A stretch of 64,000 nucleotides of DNA from Elymus sibiricus (taxonomy: Eukaryota > Streptophyta > Magnoliopsida > Poales > Poaceae), in contig CM077672.1 of the NCBI GenBank assembly GCA_039707655.1, positions 197,446,537 to 197,510,536 of the forward strand, in the 5' to 3' direction. Position 1 is the first letter of the stretch, and each line of letters begins with the position of its first letter. This document shows, piece by piece, positions 11,044 to 22,829 of the stretch. Both the position numbers and the translations under genes were made by a program. Under the pieces are notes generated by a model, which saw only the letters and a program-made list of their open reading frames with translations, was not told the origin of the DNA and made no database searches.

Positions 11044-12410
11044 ATAATTTGTAACAAGTGACAAGTAGCAATAGTAACAAAGAATGCAGCAAGGTGGTCC
11101 AATCTTTTTTATAGCAAAGGACAAGCCGGAACGATCTCTTATAGTAAGTAAAGCGTTCTTGAGGACACATGGGAATTTCATCTAGTCACTTTCATCATGT
11201 TTGTTTGATTCGCATTCGCTACTTTGATAATTTGATATGTGGGTGGACCGGTGCTTGGGTGCTGTTCTTACTTGAACAAGCCTCCCAGTTATGATTACCC
11301 CCTCTCGCAAGCATCCGCAACTACGAAAGAAGAATTAAGATAACTCTAACCATAGCATTAAACATATGGATCCAAATTAGCCCCTTACGGAATAGCGCAT
11401 AAACTAGGGTTTAAGCTTCTGTCACTCTAGCAACCCATCATCTAATTACTACTCCACAATGCATTCCCTTAGGTCCAAAGATGATGAAGTGTCATGTAGT
11501 CGACGTTCACATGACACCACTAAGAGAATCAACAACATACATATCATCAAAATATCAAACGAATACCAAATTCACATGATTACTTATGACAAGACTTCTT
11601 CCATGTCCTCAAGAACAAAAGTAACTACTCACAAATCATAATCATGTCCAAGATCAGAGGGGTATTGAATAGCATAATAGATCTGAACATATGATCTTCC
11701 ACCAAATAAACCAACTAGCATCAACTACAAGATGTAATCAACACTACTAGCAACCCACAGGTACCAATCTGAGGTTTTGAGACAAAGATTGAATACAAGA
11801 GATGAACTAGGGTTTGAGATGAGATGGTGCTGGTGAAGATGTTGATGAAGATTAGTCCTCTCATGATGAGAGGATCGCTGATGATGTCGATGGCAACGAT
11901 TTCCCCCTCCCGGAGGGAAGTTTCCCTGGCAGAATCTCTCCGCCGGAGAGTAAAAGTGCTCCTGTCCAAGTTCCGCCTTGAGACGGTGGCGCACCGTCCC
12001 GAAAGTCTTCTCTATATTTTTTCTAGGGCAAATGGACTTATATACCAGAAAATGGGGGCCAGAGGTTGGCCAGGGGCCCCACGAGCCACCAGGGCGCGCC
12101 TGGGGGGGGGGCGCGCCCTGGTGCCTCATGGGCACCTGGGTGGCCCCCTCTGGTACTTCTTGCTTCCGGTATTTTTTATTTATTCCAAAATAAATCTCCG
12201 TGAAATTTCAGCTCATTTGGAGATGTGCAGAATAGGTATCTCTGACATAGCTTTTTCAGGTCCAGAATTCCAGCTGCCGGCAATCTCCCTCCTTGTGTAA
12301 ATCTTGCATATTAAGATAGAAAAGGCATTAGAATTGCTCCACAAAGTGTTATATTGATTAAAAACATTATAAATAATAGTAGCAAAACATGATGCAAAAT
12401 TGACGTATCA

Positions 12411-12425
12411 ACTCCCCCAAGCTTA
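12411..12425 (-). promoter_or_regulatory. Polypurine tract of element C
   Basis: Read on the minus strand, AAGCTTGGGGGAGT directly abuts the LTR (12410). The 13-mer AAGCTTGGGGGAG occurs again at 13914-13926, just after the third ORF, and at 19010-19022 in gag. Confidence 0.8.
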
Positions 12426-13913
12426 GACCTCGCTTGTCCTCAAGCGAAAGCCGATATCGATAATCATGTCCACATATTTAGAGAGAGAGGTGTCGATAAA
12501 AACAAAATACGGACATAGTAGCATCATGATCTTTATTATAACAGCAATATTTATTATCATAAACTTCTCATGAGCAAGTAACAATTCATCACAACAATGG
12601 AGTATAAGGCATAAACTTTCTTAAAAACTAACAAACTATGTTCTCAGTCAACAATGCAATTGCAATTCATCATATTTTCAGGAAGGGTCTCATGTAGGAG
12701 CTATTTAGCAAGTCCACATACTCAACCATCATTTAGTCTTCTATGATTGCTAACACTCACGACATATATATGGAGCAAAAAGGTTCAGCCAGACACATAG
12801 AAAGATAGGGGCTTGTGATTTCGCCTCCCAACTTATTCACCTCAAGGGTGATGTCAACAATAATAACTCATGATCACTCATATCCAACTGGATATATGTG
12901 CCTAGATCTTTCCCCACCACATGATGCTTGCAAAAGAGAAAAATAAAAAGAAAATAGAGGAGAACACTATTGACTCTTGCATAAAAAGTAAATACATAAA
13001 AGTAAAGGATGGGCCCTTCGCAGAGGGAAGTAGAGGTTGTCATGCGCTTTTTGTTGTTGGATGCACGAGCACTTAATGCAAAGGAACGTCACTTTATATT
13101 GCCCCTTGTGATAGCAACCTTCATTATGCAGTCTGTCGCTTTTATTTCTTTACCATCACAAGTTCGTACAAAGCTTATTTCCCTTACAATAAAAGTTCAG
13201 ACATATTTAGAGGCAATTTTTATTGCTTTTTGCACCGATGACAACTTACTTGAAGGATCTTATTAAATTCGTAGGTAGATATAGTGGACTCTCATGACAT
13301 GAAACTGGGTTTAAGGGTTTTGGATGCACAAGTACTATCTCTACTTGGTGCGGATTTTTGGCTAGCAAAGATATTGGGCAAGCACCACATGTTGGAGGAT
13401 CTATAACAATATAACTTCTATGTGAATATGAACAAACATAATTCATTACGTTGTCTTTCTTGTCCAACGTCAACAATTTGACATAAAATACTTAATGGGG
13501 GCTCACAATCATAAAAGATGTCCAAGATAGTATATTTGCATGTGAATCTTCTCTTCCCTTATTAACTTTTTCATGAATTGCATCATTGACTGATGCTATG
13601 TTTGTTAACTTCCAATAAATTTTACCACTTATACTTTTCTTTATGTAATGTCATTACTTTCCATAAGATTAGCATATGATCTTTTTCATTATTTTCATTG
13701 CTAGAATTGAAACATGAAAGTAAAGAAGCAAAAACTCAAACTACTCTTTATTATATAACTCTCAACTCGATTACATAGATAGATAGATCACGAAGCTAAC
13801 ACTCGAAAATAGATCATACTAAACTTTTATTCAACTAGATCACGAAATAACTAAGGATCGAACTAAAAATAGGTAAAGATAATAAAAGTGATGGTGATAC
13901 GATACCGGGGCAC
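12426..13913 (-). other. 3' non-coding region of element C
   Basis: About 1.5 kb between the third ORF and the LTR. AT-rich, without a supported coding region or clear repeats, apart from the polypurine-tract copy at its far end (13914-13926). Confidence 0.5.
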
Positions 13914-13961
13914 CTCCCCCAAGCTTGGCACAAGCCAAGGGGAGTGACCATACCCATGTAC

Positions 13962-14387
13962 TCAAGTTTCCTTCTTTGGTGATGGTGGCAGTGATGAAGT
14001 GGCAAGCTTGTCCTTCAGTTGTAGCAGATACATCAATCTACGGTTGATGCTCCGAAGAGCGATGTTTTGCTCTTCCAACAAAATAACTTCACGAGTGAGA
14101 GATGTATTCTGAACAGAAACTATTTCAAAGACTCTTAAGGCTTCAATCACGGATGGGGAGAGATGATCATATAAGGGTTGAAGTATATCTCCCTTTTCTG
14201 CGGTCTCCTCCATGGGAATCGCTTGCCCTCCTTCTGGAGCCTGGGTTCCTTCGATTTCCTCGACCTTGTCCTCCTTTCCATCGTCTTCCTCTCCCGACGA
14301 CCACTCATAGTAAACCTCGCTGTAAGGGCGCTTGCCCGGCGATGGTTGCACAACGCGGTGCTTGGTACGGAGCCTTTTGGGAGCCAT
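13962..14387 (-). CDS. Third ORF (env-position protein) of element C
   Basis: An intact 141-codon frame downstream of pol, starting MAPKRLRTKHRVVQPSPGKR. The N-terminus is basic, residues 28-50 are acidic (SSGEEDDGKEDKVEEIEG), and the C-terminal half (about 80-130) has coiled-coil spacing (LTREVILLEEQNIALRSI). It sits where Athila elements carry their third ORF, but is shorter than usual and has no signal peptide or membrane segment. The ATG is preceded at 83 bp by a TATA-like stretch in an LTR-like segment (14388-14700). A copy of the polypurine tract begins 36 bp after its stop. Function unknown. It is the only undamaged frame of this element, which may reflect its shortness. Confidence 0.6.
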   Translation of the reverse strand: MAPKRLRTKHRVVQPSPGKRPYSEVYYEWSSGEEDDGKEDKVEEIEGTQAPEGGQAIPMEETAEKGDILQPLYDHLSPSVIEALRVFEIVSVQNTSLTREVILLEEQNIALRSINRRLMYLLQLKDKLATSSLPPSPKKET

Positions 14388-14700
14388 GGCGATCTAGATC
14401 TGTCAGAAAAATAGCACGAAACAAGAGCAGAGGAGATTTCTGTGATACAGTGGTCAAAACATACGGGGGTATATATAAAGATTTTTTATCTTGCAAAACA
14501 AGTAATCCAGGAGAAAACGGAGTCGGGAGGGCTCACGAGGGGCCCACGAGCCACCAGGGCGCGCCTGGGGGGGTGGCGCGCCCTGGTGCCTCGTGGGCAC
14601 CAGGTGGGTCCCCTCGGCTGTTTCTTATTTTTGTATTTTTTCTAATAATCCAAAACTGACAGAAAGTATTTTTATGAAATTTTTAGAGTCGGTTTACTTA
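14388..14700 (-). promoter_or_regulatory. LTR-like internal promoter candidate of element C
   Basis: In element direction this segment has, in the LTR's order, a GC-rich inverted repeat (arms 14552-14565 and 14575-14588, identical 14-mers to the LTR arms), an AT-rich stretch and a TATA-like TTTATATATACCC (14468-14480), then the ATG at 14387. About 75 bp around the inverted repeat is close to the LTR by eye and weaker similarity continues (TATTTTTT, AATCCAAAA, TGAAATTT). It is not a full LTR copy: the ends are missing. It probably drives the third ORF; this is inferred. Confidence 0.6.
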
Positions 14701-14723
14701 CCGTATCACATACCTCTTCCTTT

Positions 14724-15880
14724 TCAGGGTTCTGGAGTGTTCCGGAAGGTCTCTCTTATGTATTCATCCGGTGTAATTGTTTCAATAATATTTGTTTCAA
14801 CATTAATAGGAGTACATGAAATATAGTGCTTAATTCTTTGCCCATTCACCACTCTCGGATTAGTGCCTTCGGAGTTGTTTATTTTGATGGCTCCGGAGCG
14901 ATAAACTTCTTCGATGATATACGGTCCTTCCCATTTAGAGAGAAGTTTTCCTGCAAAGAATCTCAAACAAGAATTGTACAATAGAACTTGCTCACCTACT
15001 TTAAATTCCCGTTTTTGAATTCTTCTATCATGCCATATTTTAACTTTTTATTTAAACAATTTGGCATTTTCATAAGCTTGGGTTCTCCATTCATCTAATG
15101 AGCTAATATCAAATAACCTCTTTTCACCGGCAAGTTTAAAATCATAATTTAGTTCTTTAATTGCCCAATATGCTTTATGTTCTAACTCAAGAGGTAAATG
15201 ACATGCTTTTCCATAAACCATTTTATAAGGAGACATACCCATAGGATTTTTATAAGTCTATATGCCCATAATGCATCGTCAAGTTTCTTAGACCAATTCT
15301 TTCTAGATCTATTGACGGTTTTTTGCAAAATTAATTTTATTTCTCTATTGCTCAATTCAATTTGACCACTAGTTTGAGGGTGATAGGGGGATGCAATTCT
15401 ATGGTTGACATCATATTTAGCAAGCAATTTACGGAATGCACCATGAATAAAATGTGAACCACCATCAGTCATTAAATATCTAGGGACTCCGAACCTTGGG
15501 AAAATAACTTCTTTAAGCATTTTAATAGAAGTGTTATGATCAGCACTACTAGTTGGAATAGCTTCTACCCACTTAGTAACGTAATCAACAGCAACTAAAA
15601 TATGTGTATACCCGTTGGATTTAGGAAAAGGTCCCATATAATCAAATCCCCAAACATCAAATGGTTCAACATCAAGTGAATAATTCATAGGCATTTCCTG
15701 ACATCTACCAACATTACCAATTATTTGACATTCATCACAAGATAGGACAAACTTACAAGCATCCTTGAAAAGAGTAGGCCAATAAAAACCAGATTGTAAT
15801 ACCTTGTGTGCAGTTCTGTCTCCCGCATGGTGTCCTCCGTAAGCCTCGGAATGACACTTCCGTAGGATTTGTTCCTATTC
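14724..15880 (-). pseudogene. Integrase of element C, broken
   Basis: Gypsy-type integrase in several frames. An HHCC zinc-binding region lies at about 15720-15880 ([15 protein letters not shown], then CDECQ). The catalytic core is in 15182-15694: WGFDYMGPF carries the first Asp, LMTDGGSHF the second, and [15 protein letters not shown] the Glu. A frameshift near 15250 moves the frame to 15048-15242 ([20 protein letters not shown]). After further damage 14724-14981 holds the C-terminal GPY-like motif (KWEGPYIIEEVYRSGAIKI). The catalytic residues are visible but the chain is interrupted. Confidence 0.85.
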
Positions 15881-15943
15881 ATGCTCAGTTATACAACACC
15901 TAATAATACCATCTACTCCTTCTTTATAAAGATGTGGGTCATC

Positions 15944-17458
15944 CTAGAAGTAATGTCTAAAATCAAAGAAGAACTTTTTCTTTTGTTGGTATGTGAAACT
16001 AGGTGGTATAAATTTAGCAACGATATAATTAACATAGTCTGCATACCATGGAGTATTACGAGAAGCATTTATGACAGCTAATTGTTCATCAGGAAAGTCA
16101 TCATTACTAGGAAGTGGGTCATCAAGAACATTTTCCATTCTAGACAAATTATCTGCTCTGGGATTCTCAGCTCCCTTTCTATCAGTAATATGCAAGTCAA
16201 ATTCTTGTAGCAATAAAACCCACCTAATGAATCTAGGTTTAGCATCTTTCTTTTCCATAAGATATTTAATAGCAGCATGATCGGTGTGAACAGTTACTTT
16301 AGAATCAACTATATAAGATCTGAATTTATCACATGCAAACACAACTGCTAGAAATTCTTTCTCAGTAGTAGTATAATTTCTTTGGGCACTGTCTAGATTT
16401 TTACTAGCATAATGGATAACATTTAATTTCTTATCAACTCTCTGTCCTAGAACAGCACCAACAGCATAATCACTAGCATCACACATAATTTCAAAAGGCA
16501 AGTTCCAATCAGGTGGTTGAACAATAGGTGCAGTGGTTAAGGCTTTCTTAAGTGTTTCAAAGGCTTCTAGACAATCATCGTCAAAAACAAATGGAACATC
16601 TTTTTGCAAAAGATTGGTAAGAGGCCTAGAAATTTTAGAGAAGTCTTTAATAAATCTCCTATAGAAACCAACATGACCTAGGAAACTTCTTATACCTTTA
16701 ATATCTTTAGGACATGGCATTTTCTCAATAGCATCAACCTTAGCTTTATCAACTTCAATACCTCTGTCAGAAATTTTATGCCCCAAGACAATGCCTTCAT
16801 TCACCATAAAGTGGCACTTCTCCCAATTCAAGACAAGATTAGTTTCTTCACATCTCTGCAAAACTCGATCAAGGTTGCTTAAGCAATCATCAAAAGAAGT
16901 TCCGTAAACGGAGAAATCATCCATGAACACCTCAACAATCTTTTCACAAAAGTCAGAGAATATAGCAGTCATACATCTTTGAAAGGTAGCAGGTGCATTG
17001 CATAAACCAAAAGGCATACGTCTATAAGCATAAGTTCCAAAAGGACAAGTAAAGGTGGTTTTCTCTTGATCGGGTTGTGATATGGGTATTTGAAAAAAAC
17101 CAGAATAACCATCCAGGAAACAAAAGTGTGTATGCTTAGACAATCTTTCTAACATTTGATCAATAAAAAGTAAGGAGTAATGATCTTTTCTAGTAGCTTT
17201 GTTTAATTTTCTAAAATCAATTACCATCCTATAACCAGTTACAATTCTTTGTGGAATGAGTTCATTTTTATCATTAGGAACAATGGTAATAACTCCTTTC
17301 TTAGGGACACAATGAACGGGACTTACCCATCTACTATCGGCTATGGGATAGATTATACCTACTTCCAGAAGCTTTAATATTTCAGTTCTTACCACCTTCT
17401 TCATCTTAGGATTTAATCGTCGTTGGTGATTGAGAACTGGTTTAGCATCAGGCTCCAT
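15944..17458 (-). pseudogene. Reverse transcriptase and RNase H of element C
   Basis: A long open frame (504 codons) with all RT blocks: [60 protein letters not shown] and the catalytic [10 protein letters not shown] (FMDD instead of YVDD, common in this lineage). RNase H follows with [37 protein letters not shown] and [10 protein letters not shown]. The frame is continuous in phase with the protease upstream, separated only by one in-frame TAG near 17473. A stop at 15944 separates it from integrase. Taken alone it is well preserved, but it cannot be made as part of the full polyprotein. Confidence 0.9.
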
Positions 17459-17470
17459 ATTAATTTTGTG

Positions 17471-18687
17471 CTAACATAGAGTGGGACTAATGCCCTTAAG
17501 ATCATCAAGAGTATATCCAATAGCAGTTTCGTGCTTCCTCAAAGTTTTTAGTAATCTCTTTTCTTCATGCGCTGAAAGGTTAGCACTAATAATAACAGGA
17601 TATATCTTCTTTTCATCAAGGTAAGCATATTTCAATGTATCAGGCAATTGCTTCAATTTAAATACAGGATCACCCTTAGGTGGAGGAGGGCCTCCAAGAG
17701 TTTCAACAGGCAAATTGTGTTTAAGGATAGGTGGTTGATCAAAGAACATCTTATCTATTTCATTTCTTTCATTCATATGCATATCATTCTCATGATCCAG
17801 CAAATATTGTTCTAACGGATCAGTAGGAGGTACGGCAATAGAAGCAAGACCAATAATTTCATCTTTACTAGGCAATTCCTTATCATGAGGTTGTCTATGA
17901 AACTTGGAGAAATTAAACTCATGAGACATACCACCAAAATTAACACTAACAGTTTCTTTAGCGCAATCAATCTTGGCATTAACAGTGTTCAAGAAAGGTC
18001 TACCAAATATAATGGGACAAAAACCATCTTGTGGAGAACCGAGGACTAGAAAATCAGTAGGGTATTTTATCTTTCCACACAAGACTTCAACATCTCTAAC
18101 GATCCCAAGTGGTGTAATGGTATCTCTGTTTGCAAGCTTAATAGTAACATCAATGTCCTCTATTTCAATAGGTGCAATATCATGCATTACTTCTTGATAT
18201 AGAGAAAATGGAATAACACTCACACTAGCACCCATATCACACAAACCATGATAGCAATGATCTCCAATCTTAACAGAAATAACAGGCATGCCAACTACGG
18301 GCTTGTTTTTGTCTAACATATCTCGTTCATTTCTAACAGGTTTAGCAATTCTAGCAGCCTCATCACAAAAGTAAATAACATGCCCATCTATATTATCGAC
18401 TAATAGATCTTTAACCATAGCAACATCAGGTTCAACTTTAATTTGTTCAGAGGGTCTAGGTGCTCTAATATTACTTTTGTTAATCACAGTTGAAGCTTTA
18501 GCATGTTCCTTAATCCTAACAGGAAAAAGTGGTTTCTCAATATAAGCAGTAGGCACAACTGGACCAGCATGGTAAACAATTGTTTCTTCTTTAACACTAA
18601 TGGGTTCCTCAATCTTTTCTTTAACAGGGGGATGATATTTAAACCACTTCTCCTTAGGGAGATCAACATGAGTAGCAAATGATTCAC
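17471..18687 (-). pseudogene. Aspartic protease region of element C
   Basis: The frame 17471-18556 contains the active-site motif LCDMGASVSVIPFSLYQEV, a flap region and CPIIFGRPFLNTVNAKID, followed by the linker to RT (PPILKHNLPVETLGGPPPPK). An overlapping frame to 18687 shows that the N-terminal side is shifted. Same protease type as in element D. An in-frame TAG ends it directly before the RT. Confidence 0.85.
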
Positions 18688-18813
18688 AAAAGTAAGCTAC
18701 TATCTCAGAGTCAAGTCCATTTTAGTGCAAAACTTATGAAAAGTATCGGTGGCCATAAAAGATTTAACACAATCGAACTCAAGTATTATACCTGACTCAT
18801 TACCTTTGTCGAC

Positions 18814-19461
18814 TTACCAATCTTCAAAGTTGCGTTTAATTCTTTCCAGAAGATCCCATTTGAATTCAATAGTTTTCTTCATAAAGGAGCCAGTCGAAGA
18901 AGAATCGAGCGTAGTTTGATTATCATGAGAAAGCCGAGCATAAAAATTCTGTAAGATAATTTCTTTTGAGAGCTCACGATTGGGGCATGTGTACATCATG
19001 TACTTAAGCCTCCCCCAAGCTTGAGCGATGCTTTCTCCTTCACGAGGCCAAAAATTATATATATAATTCCGATCACGATGAACCAAATGCATAGGATAAA
19101 ATTTCTGATGGAATTCTAGTTTCAATCGGTTCCAGTCTCATGTATCAGTATCATCACATAGCCTATACCACATCAATGCCTTTCCCTCCAAAGATAAAGG
19201 GAATACTTTCTTCTTAACTCCATCTCCGGATAAACCTGCAAGCTTAAACAATCCACAAATTTCATCCACATAGATTAAGTGCATATCAGGATGTACTGTT
19301 CCATCTCCTGCATAAGGATTAGCTAGCAGTTTCTCTATCATACCCGGAGGAATTTCATAATAAATATTTTCAGTAGGTGCAGTAGGTTGAGGAGCAACTA
19401 TTTTTGTTTTCGGTCGAGGTGAAGATACCCCGAACAAACCCCTCAAAGGATTACTTTCCAT
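18814..19461 (-). pseudogene. Gag of element C, broken
   Basis: Starts MESNPLRGLFGVSSPRPKTK. The capsid-like core includes FKLAGLSGDGVKKKVFPLSL and, after an in-frame TGA at 19138, LEFHQKFYP, then WPREGESIAQAWGRLKYMM and ILQNFYARLSHDNQTTLD, all typical of Athila/Tat-group gag. A second stop follows NFEDW at 18814. The TGA stands where a Trp codon is expected (TGG to TGA), as produced by C-to-T change on the other strand. Confidence 0.85.
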
Positions 19462-19538
19462 AGTGACAAGTGACAGTAAATTTTAGCACGTAATATAAAT
19501 GTTTCCTTACCAAATTCCACTCACCAAAGGCGCTTCAC

Positions 19539-19556
19539 TCCCCCGCAACAGTGCCA
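19539..19556 (-). promoter_or_regulatory. Degenerate primer binding site of element C
   Basis: On the minus strand TGGCACTGTTGCGGGGGA, about 14 nt inside the LTR border. It resembles the tRNA-Asp-type site of element D with several changes. Confidence 0.65.
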
Positions 19557-19570
19557 GAAAAGAGTCTCCT

Positions 19571-21082
19571 TGACCCACAAGTATAGGGGATCAATCGTAG
19601 TCCTTTCGATAAGTAAGAGTGTCGAACCCAACGAGGAGCAGAAGGAAATGACAAGCGGTTTTCAGCAAGGTATTTTCTGCAAGCACTGAAATTATCGGTA
19701 ACGAGTAGTTTGATAGCAAGATAATTTGTAACAAGTGACAAGTAGCAATAGTAACAAAGAGTGCAGCAAGGTGGCCCAATCCTTTTTATAGCAAAGGACA
19801 AGCCGGAACGATCTCTTATAGTAAGTAAAGCGTTCTCGAGGACACATGGGAATTTCATCTAGTCACTTTCATCATGTTTGTTTGATTCGCGTTCGCTACT
19901 TTGATAATTTGATATGTGGGTGGACCGGTGCTTGGGTGCTGTTCTTACTTGAACAAGCCTCCCACTTATGATTACCCCCTCTCGCAAGCATCCGCAACTA
20001 CGAAAGAAGAATTAAGATAACTCTAACCATAGCATTAAACATATGGATCCAAATCAGCCCCTTACGGAATAGTGCATAAACTAGGGTTTAAGCTTCTGTC
20101 ACTCTAGCAACCCATCATCTAATTACTACTCCACAATGCATTCCCTTAGGCTCAAAGATGGTGAAGTGTCATGTAGTCGACGTTCACATGACACCACTAA
20201 GAGAATCAACAACATACATATCATCAAAATATCGAACGAATACCAAATTCACATGATTACTTATGACAAGACTTCTCCCATGTCCTCAAGAACAAAAGTA
20301 ACTACTCACAAATCATAATCATGTCCAAGATCAGAGGGGTATTGAATAGCATAACAGATCTGAACATATAATCTTCCACCAAATAAACCAACTAGCATCA
20401 ACTACAAGATGTGATCAACACTACTAGCAACCCACAGGTACCAATCTGAGGTTTTGAGACAAAGATTGAATACAAGAGATGAAATAGGGTTTGAGATGAG
20501 ATGGTGCTGGTGGAGATGTTGATGAAGATTAGTCCTCCCACGATGAGAGGATCGCTGATGATGTCGATGCCGACGATTTCCCCCTCCCGGAGGGAAGTTT
20601 CCACGGCAGAATCTCTCCGCCGGAGAGCAAAAGTGCTCCTACCCAAGTTCCGCCTCGAGACAGCGGCGCACCATCCCGAAATTCTTCTCTATATTTTTTC
20701 TAAGGCAAATGGACTTACATACCAGAAAATGGGGGCCAGGGGCCCCACGAGCCACCAGGGCGCGCCTGGGGGGGCGGGGGGTGGCGCGTCCTGGTGCCTC
20801 GTGGGCACCTGGGTGGCCCCCTCTGGTACTTCTTGCTTCCATTATTTTTTATTTATTCCAAAATAAATCTTCGTGAAATTTCAGCTCATTTGGAGATGTG
20901 CAGAATAGGTATCTCTGACATAGTTTTTCAGGTCCAGAATTCCAGCTGCCGGCAATCTCCCTCCTTGTGTAAATCTTGCCTATTAAGAGAGAAAAGGCAT
21001 TAGAATTGCTCCACAAAGTTTTATATTGATTAAAAACATTATGAATAACAGTAGCAAAACATGATGCAAAATGGACGTATCA
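19571..21082 (-). repeat. 5' LTR of element C
   Basis: Uninterrupted copy, about 1.5 kb, of the split LTR at 4888-12410. It ends GGACGTATCA at 21082, followed by the target duplication AGGGA. It served to locate the 6 kb insertion in its partner. Confidence 0.85.
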
Positions 21083-21087
21083 AGGGA

Positions 21088-22812
21088 TATAATAACAACT
21101 TTCATGTAGATCACTGAATATGATAAATTTAATTCCTTGCAATAGTTTTGTCATATTAAAATGGTAATATGGGGGAGGTACTATTAGATGATTCTGGTTT
21201 AGTAAGAATAATTGTGTTAAGGTTTGTGATTCCCGAAGCATGCACGTATGATCTGTCGTTACGCTAAGAAGTTGGAGCATGATTTATTATTGATTGTCAA
21301 CCTTATGAGTGGCGGTCGGGGACGAGCGATGGACCTTGTCCTACCAATCTATCCCTCTAGGGGCATGCGTAGTAGTACTTTTCTTCGAGGGCTAATAAAC
21401 TTTCGCAATAAGTATGTGAGTTCTTTATGACTAATGTGAGTCCATGGATTATACGCACTCTCACCTTTCCACAATTTGCTAGCCTCTTCGGTACCGTGCA
21501 TTGCCCTTTCTCACATCGAGAGTTGGTGCAAACTTTGCCGGTGCATCCAAACCCCATGATATGATACGCTCTATCACACATAAGCCTCTTTATATCTTCC
21601 TCAAAACAGCCACCATACCTACCTATCATGGCATTTCCATAGCCATTTCGAGATATATTGCCATGCAACTTCCACCGTTCTGTTTTTATGACACACATCA
21701 TCATTGTCATATTGCTTTGCATGATCATATGGCTGACATAGTATTTGTGGCTCAGCCACCGTTCATCATTTTTATACATGTTACGCTAGCATCATTGCAC
21801 ATCCTGGTACACTGCCAGAGGCATTCATATAGAGTCATATTTTTGTTCTAGTATCGAGTTGTAATATTGAGTTGTAAGTAAATAGAGGTGTGATGATCAT
21901 CATTATTAGAGCATTGTCCCAGTGAGGAAAGGATGATGGAGACCATGATTCCCCCACAAGTCGGGATGAGACTCCGGACGAAAAAAAAGAAAAAAAAAGA
22001 GGCGAAAAAGAGCCATGAAAAAAAATGAGAGAAAAAGAGAGAAGGGGCAATGTTACTATCCTTTTCCACACTTGTGCTTCAGAGTAGCACCATGTTTTTC
22101 ATATAGAGAGTCTCCTATTTTGTTACTTTTATATACTAGTGGGAATTTTTCATTATAGAACTTGGCTTGGATATTCCGATGAAGGGCTTCCTCAAATGCC
22201 CGAGGTCTTCATGAGCAAGCAAGTTGGATGCACACCCACTTAGTTTTCATGTTGAGCTTTCATACACTTATAGATATTAGTTCATCCATTGCATGGCAAT
22301 CCCTACTCCTCGCATTGACATCAATAGATGGGCATCTCAATAGCCTGTTGATTAGACTCGTTGATGTGAGACTATCTTCTTATTTTTGACTTCTCTTATT
22401 TATCCTTACCACCACACTCTATTCCACCCATAGTGCTATATCCATGGCTGGCGCTCATGTATTGAGTGGGAGTTGAAAAAGCTGAAGCGCGTTAAAAAGT
22501 ATGAACCAATTGATCGGCTTGTCATCGGGCTAGTGCATGATAAATACTTCATGTGAAGAAGATGGAGCATGACAGGATTGTATGATTTTGTAGGGATAAC
22601 GTTCTTTAGCATTTTTATTTTGAAAGACATGATTGTTTATTAGTATGACTGAGTATTGATGTCTTTATATCAAATTATAGACTATTGCTTTGAATCATTT
22701 GGATCTTATTATTCATACCGTAAGAAAGAGATTACATGATGAAACATGATAGGTAGCATTCCACATCAAAAATTATGTTTTTATCATTTACCTACTCGAG
22801 GACGAGCAGGAA
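21088..22812 (+). other. 3' non-coding interior of element D
   Basis: Continues D after the C insertion. No coding region with known motifs; the frames at 21357-21851 are on both strands and unlike any protein I recognise. The stretch 21088-21665 has an inverted copy in element E (24393-24975), which shows that it belongs to the family and not to the host. Confidence 0.6.
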
Positions 22813-22829
22813 ATAAGCTTGGGGATGCT
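22813..22829 (+). promoter_or_regulatory. Polypurine tract of element D
   Basis: ATAAGCTTGGGGATGCT abuts the 3' LTR. Its 14-mer core is repeated at 4407 and 4464. Confidence 0.75.

Larger units (their letters stand above)
4888..12410 (-). repeat. 3' LTR of element C, interrupted by a 6 kb transposon
   Basis: The LTR parts are 4888-5043 and 11044-12410; together about 1.5 kb, matching 19571-21082 over their length. On the plus strand it reads TGATGACCCACAAG to TGACGTATCA. A GC-rich inverted repeat (CACCAGGGCGCGCC at 12088-12101 against GGCGCGCCCTGGTG at 12110-12123) precedes, in element direction, a TATA-like GGTATATAAG at about 12040. Confidence 0.85.
4888..21082 (-). mobile_element. Element C: Athila-type Gypsy retrotransposon, degenerate, split by a DNA transposon
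   Basis: A minus-strand element flanked by AGGGA at 4883-4887 and 21083-21087. The empty site, with a single AGGGA, survives in the inverted copy E near 24970, which proves the insertion. Order in its own direction: LTR (21082-19571), primer site, gag, protease, RT, RNase H, integrase, an LTR-like internal segment, a 141-codon third ORF, polypurine tract (12425-12411), LTR (12410-4888). Without the 6 kb DNA transposon it is about 10.2 kb. Stops and frameshifts in gag and pol make it non-functional. Order of domains and an FMDD box place it in Gypsy, Athila lineage. Confidence 0.85.
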
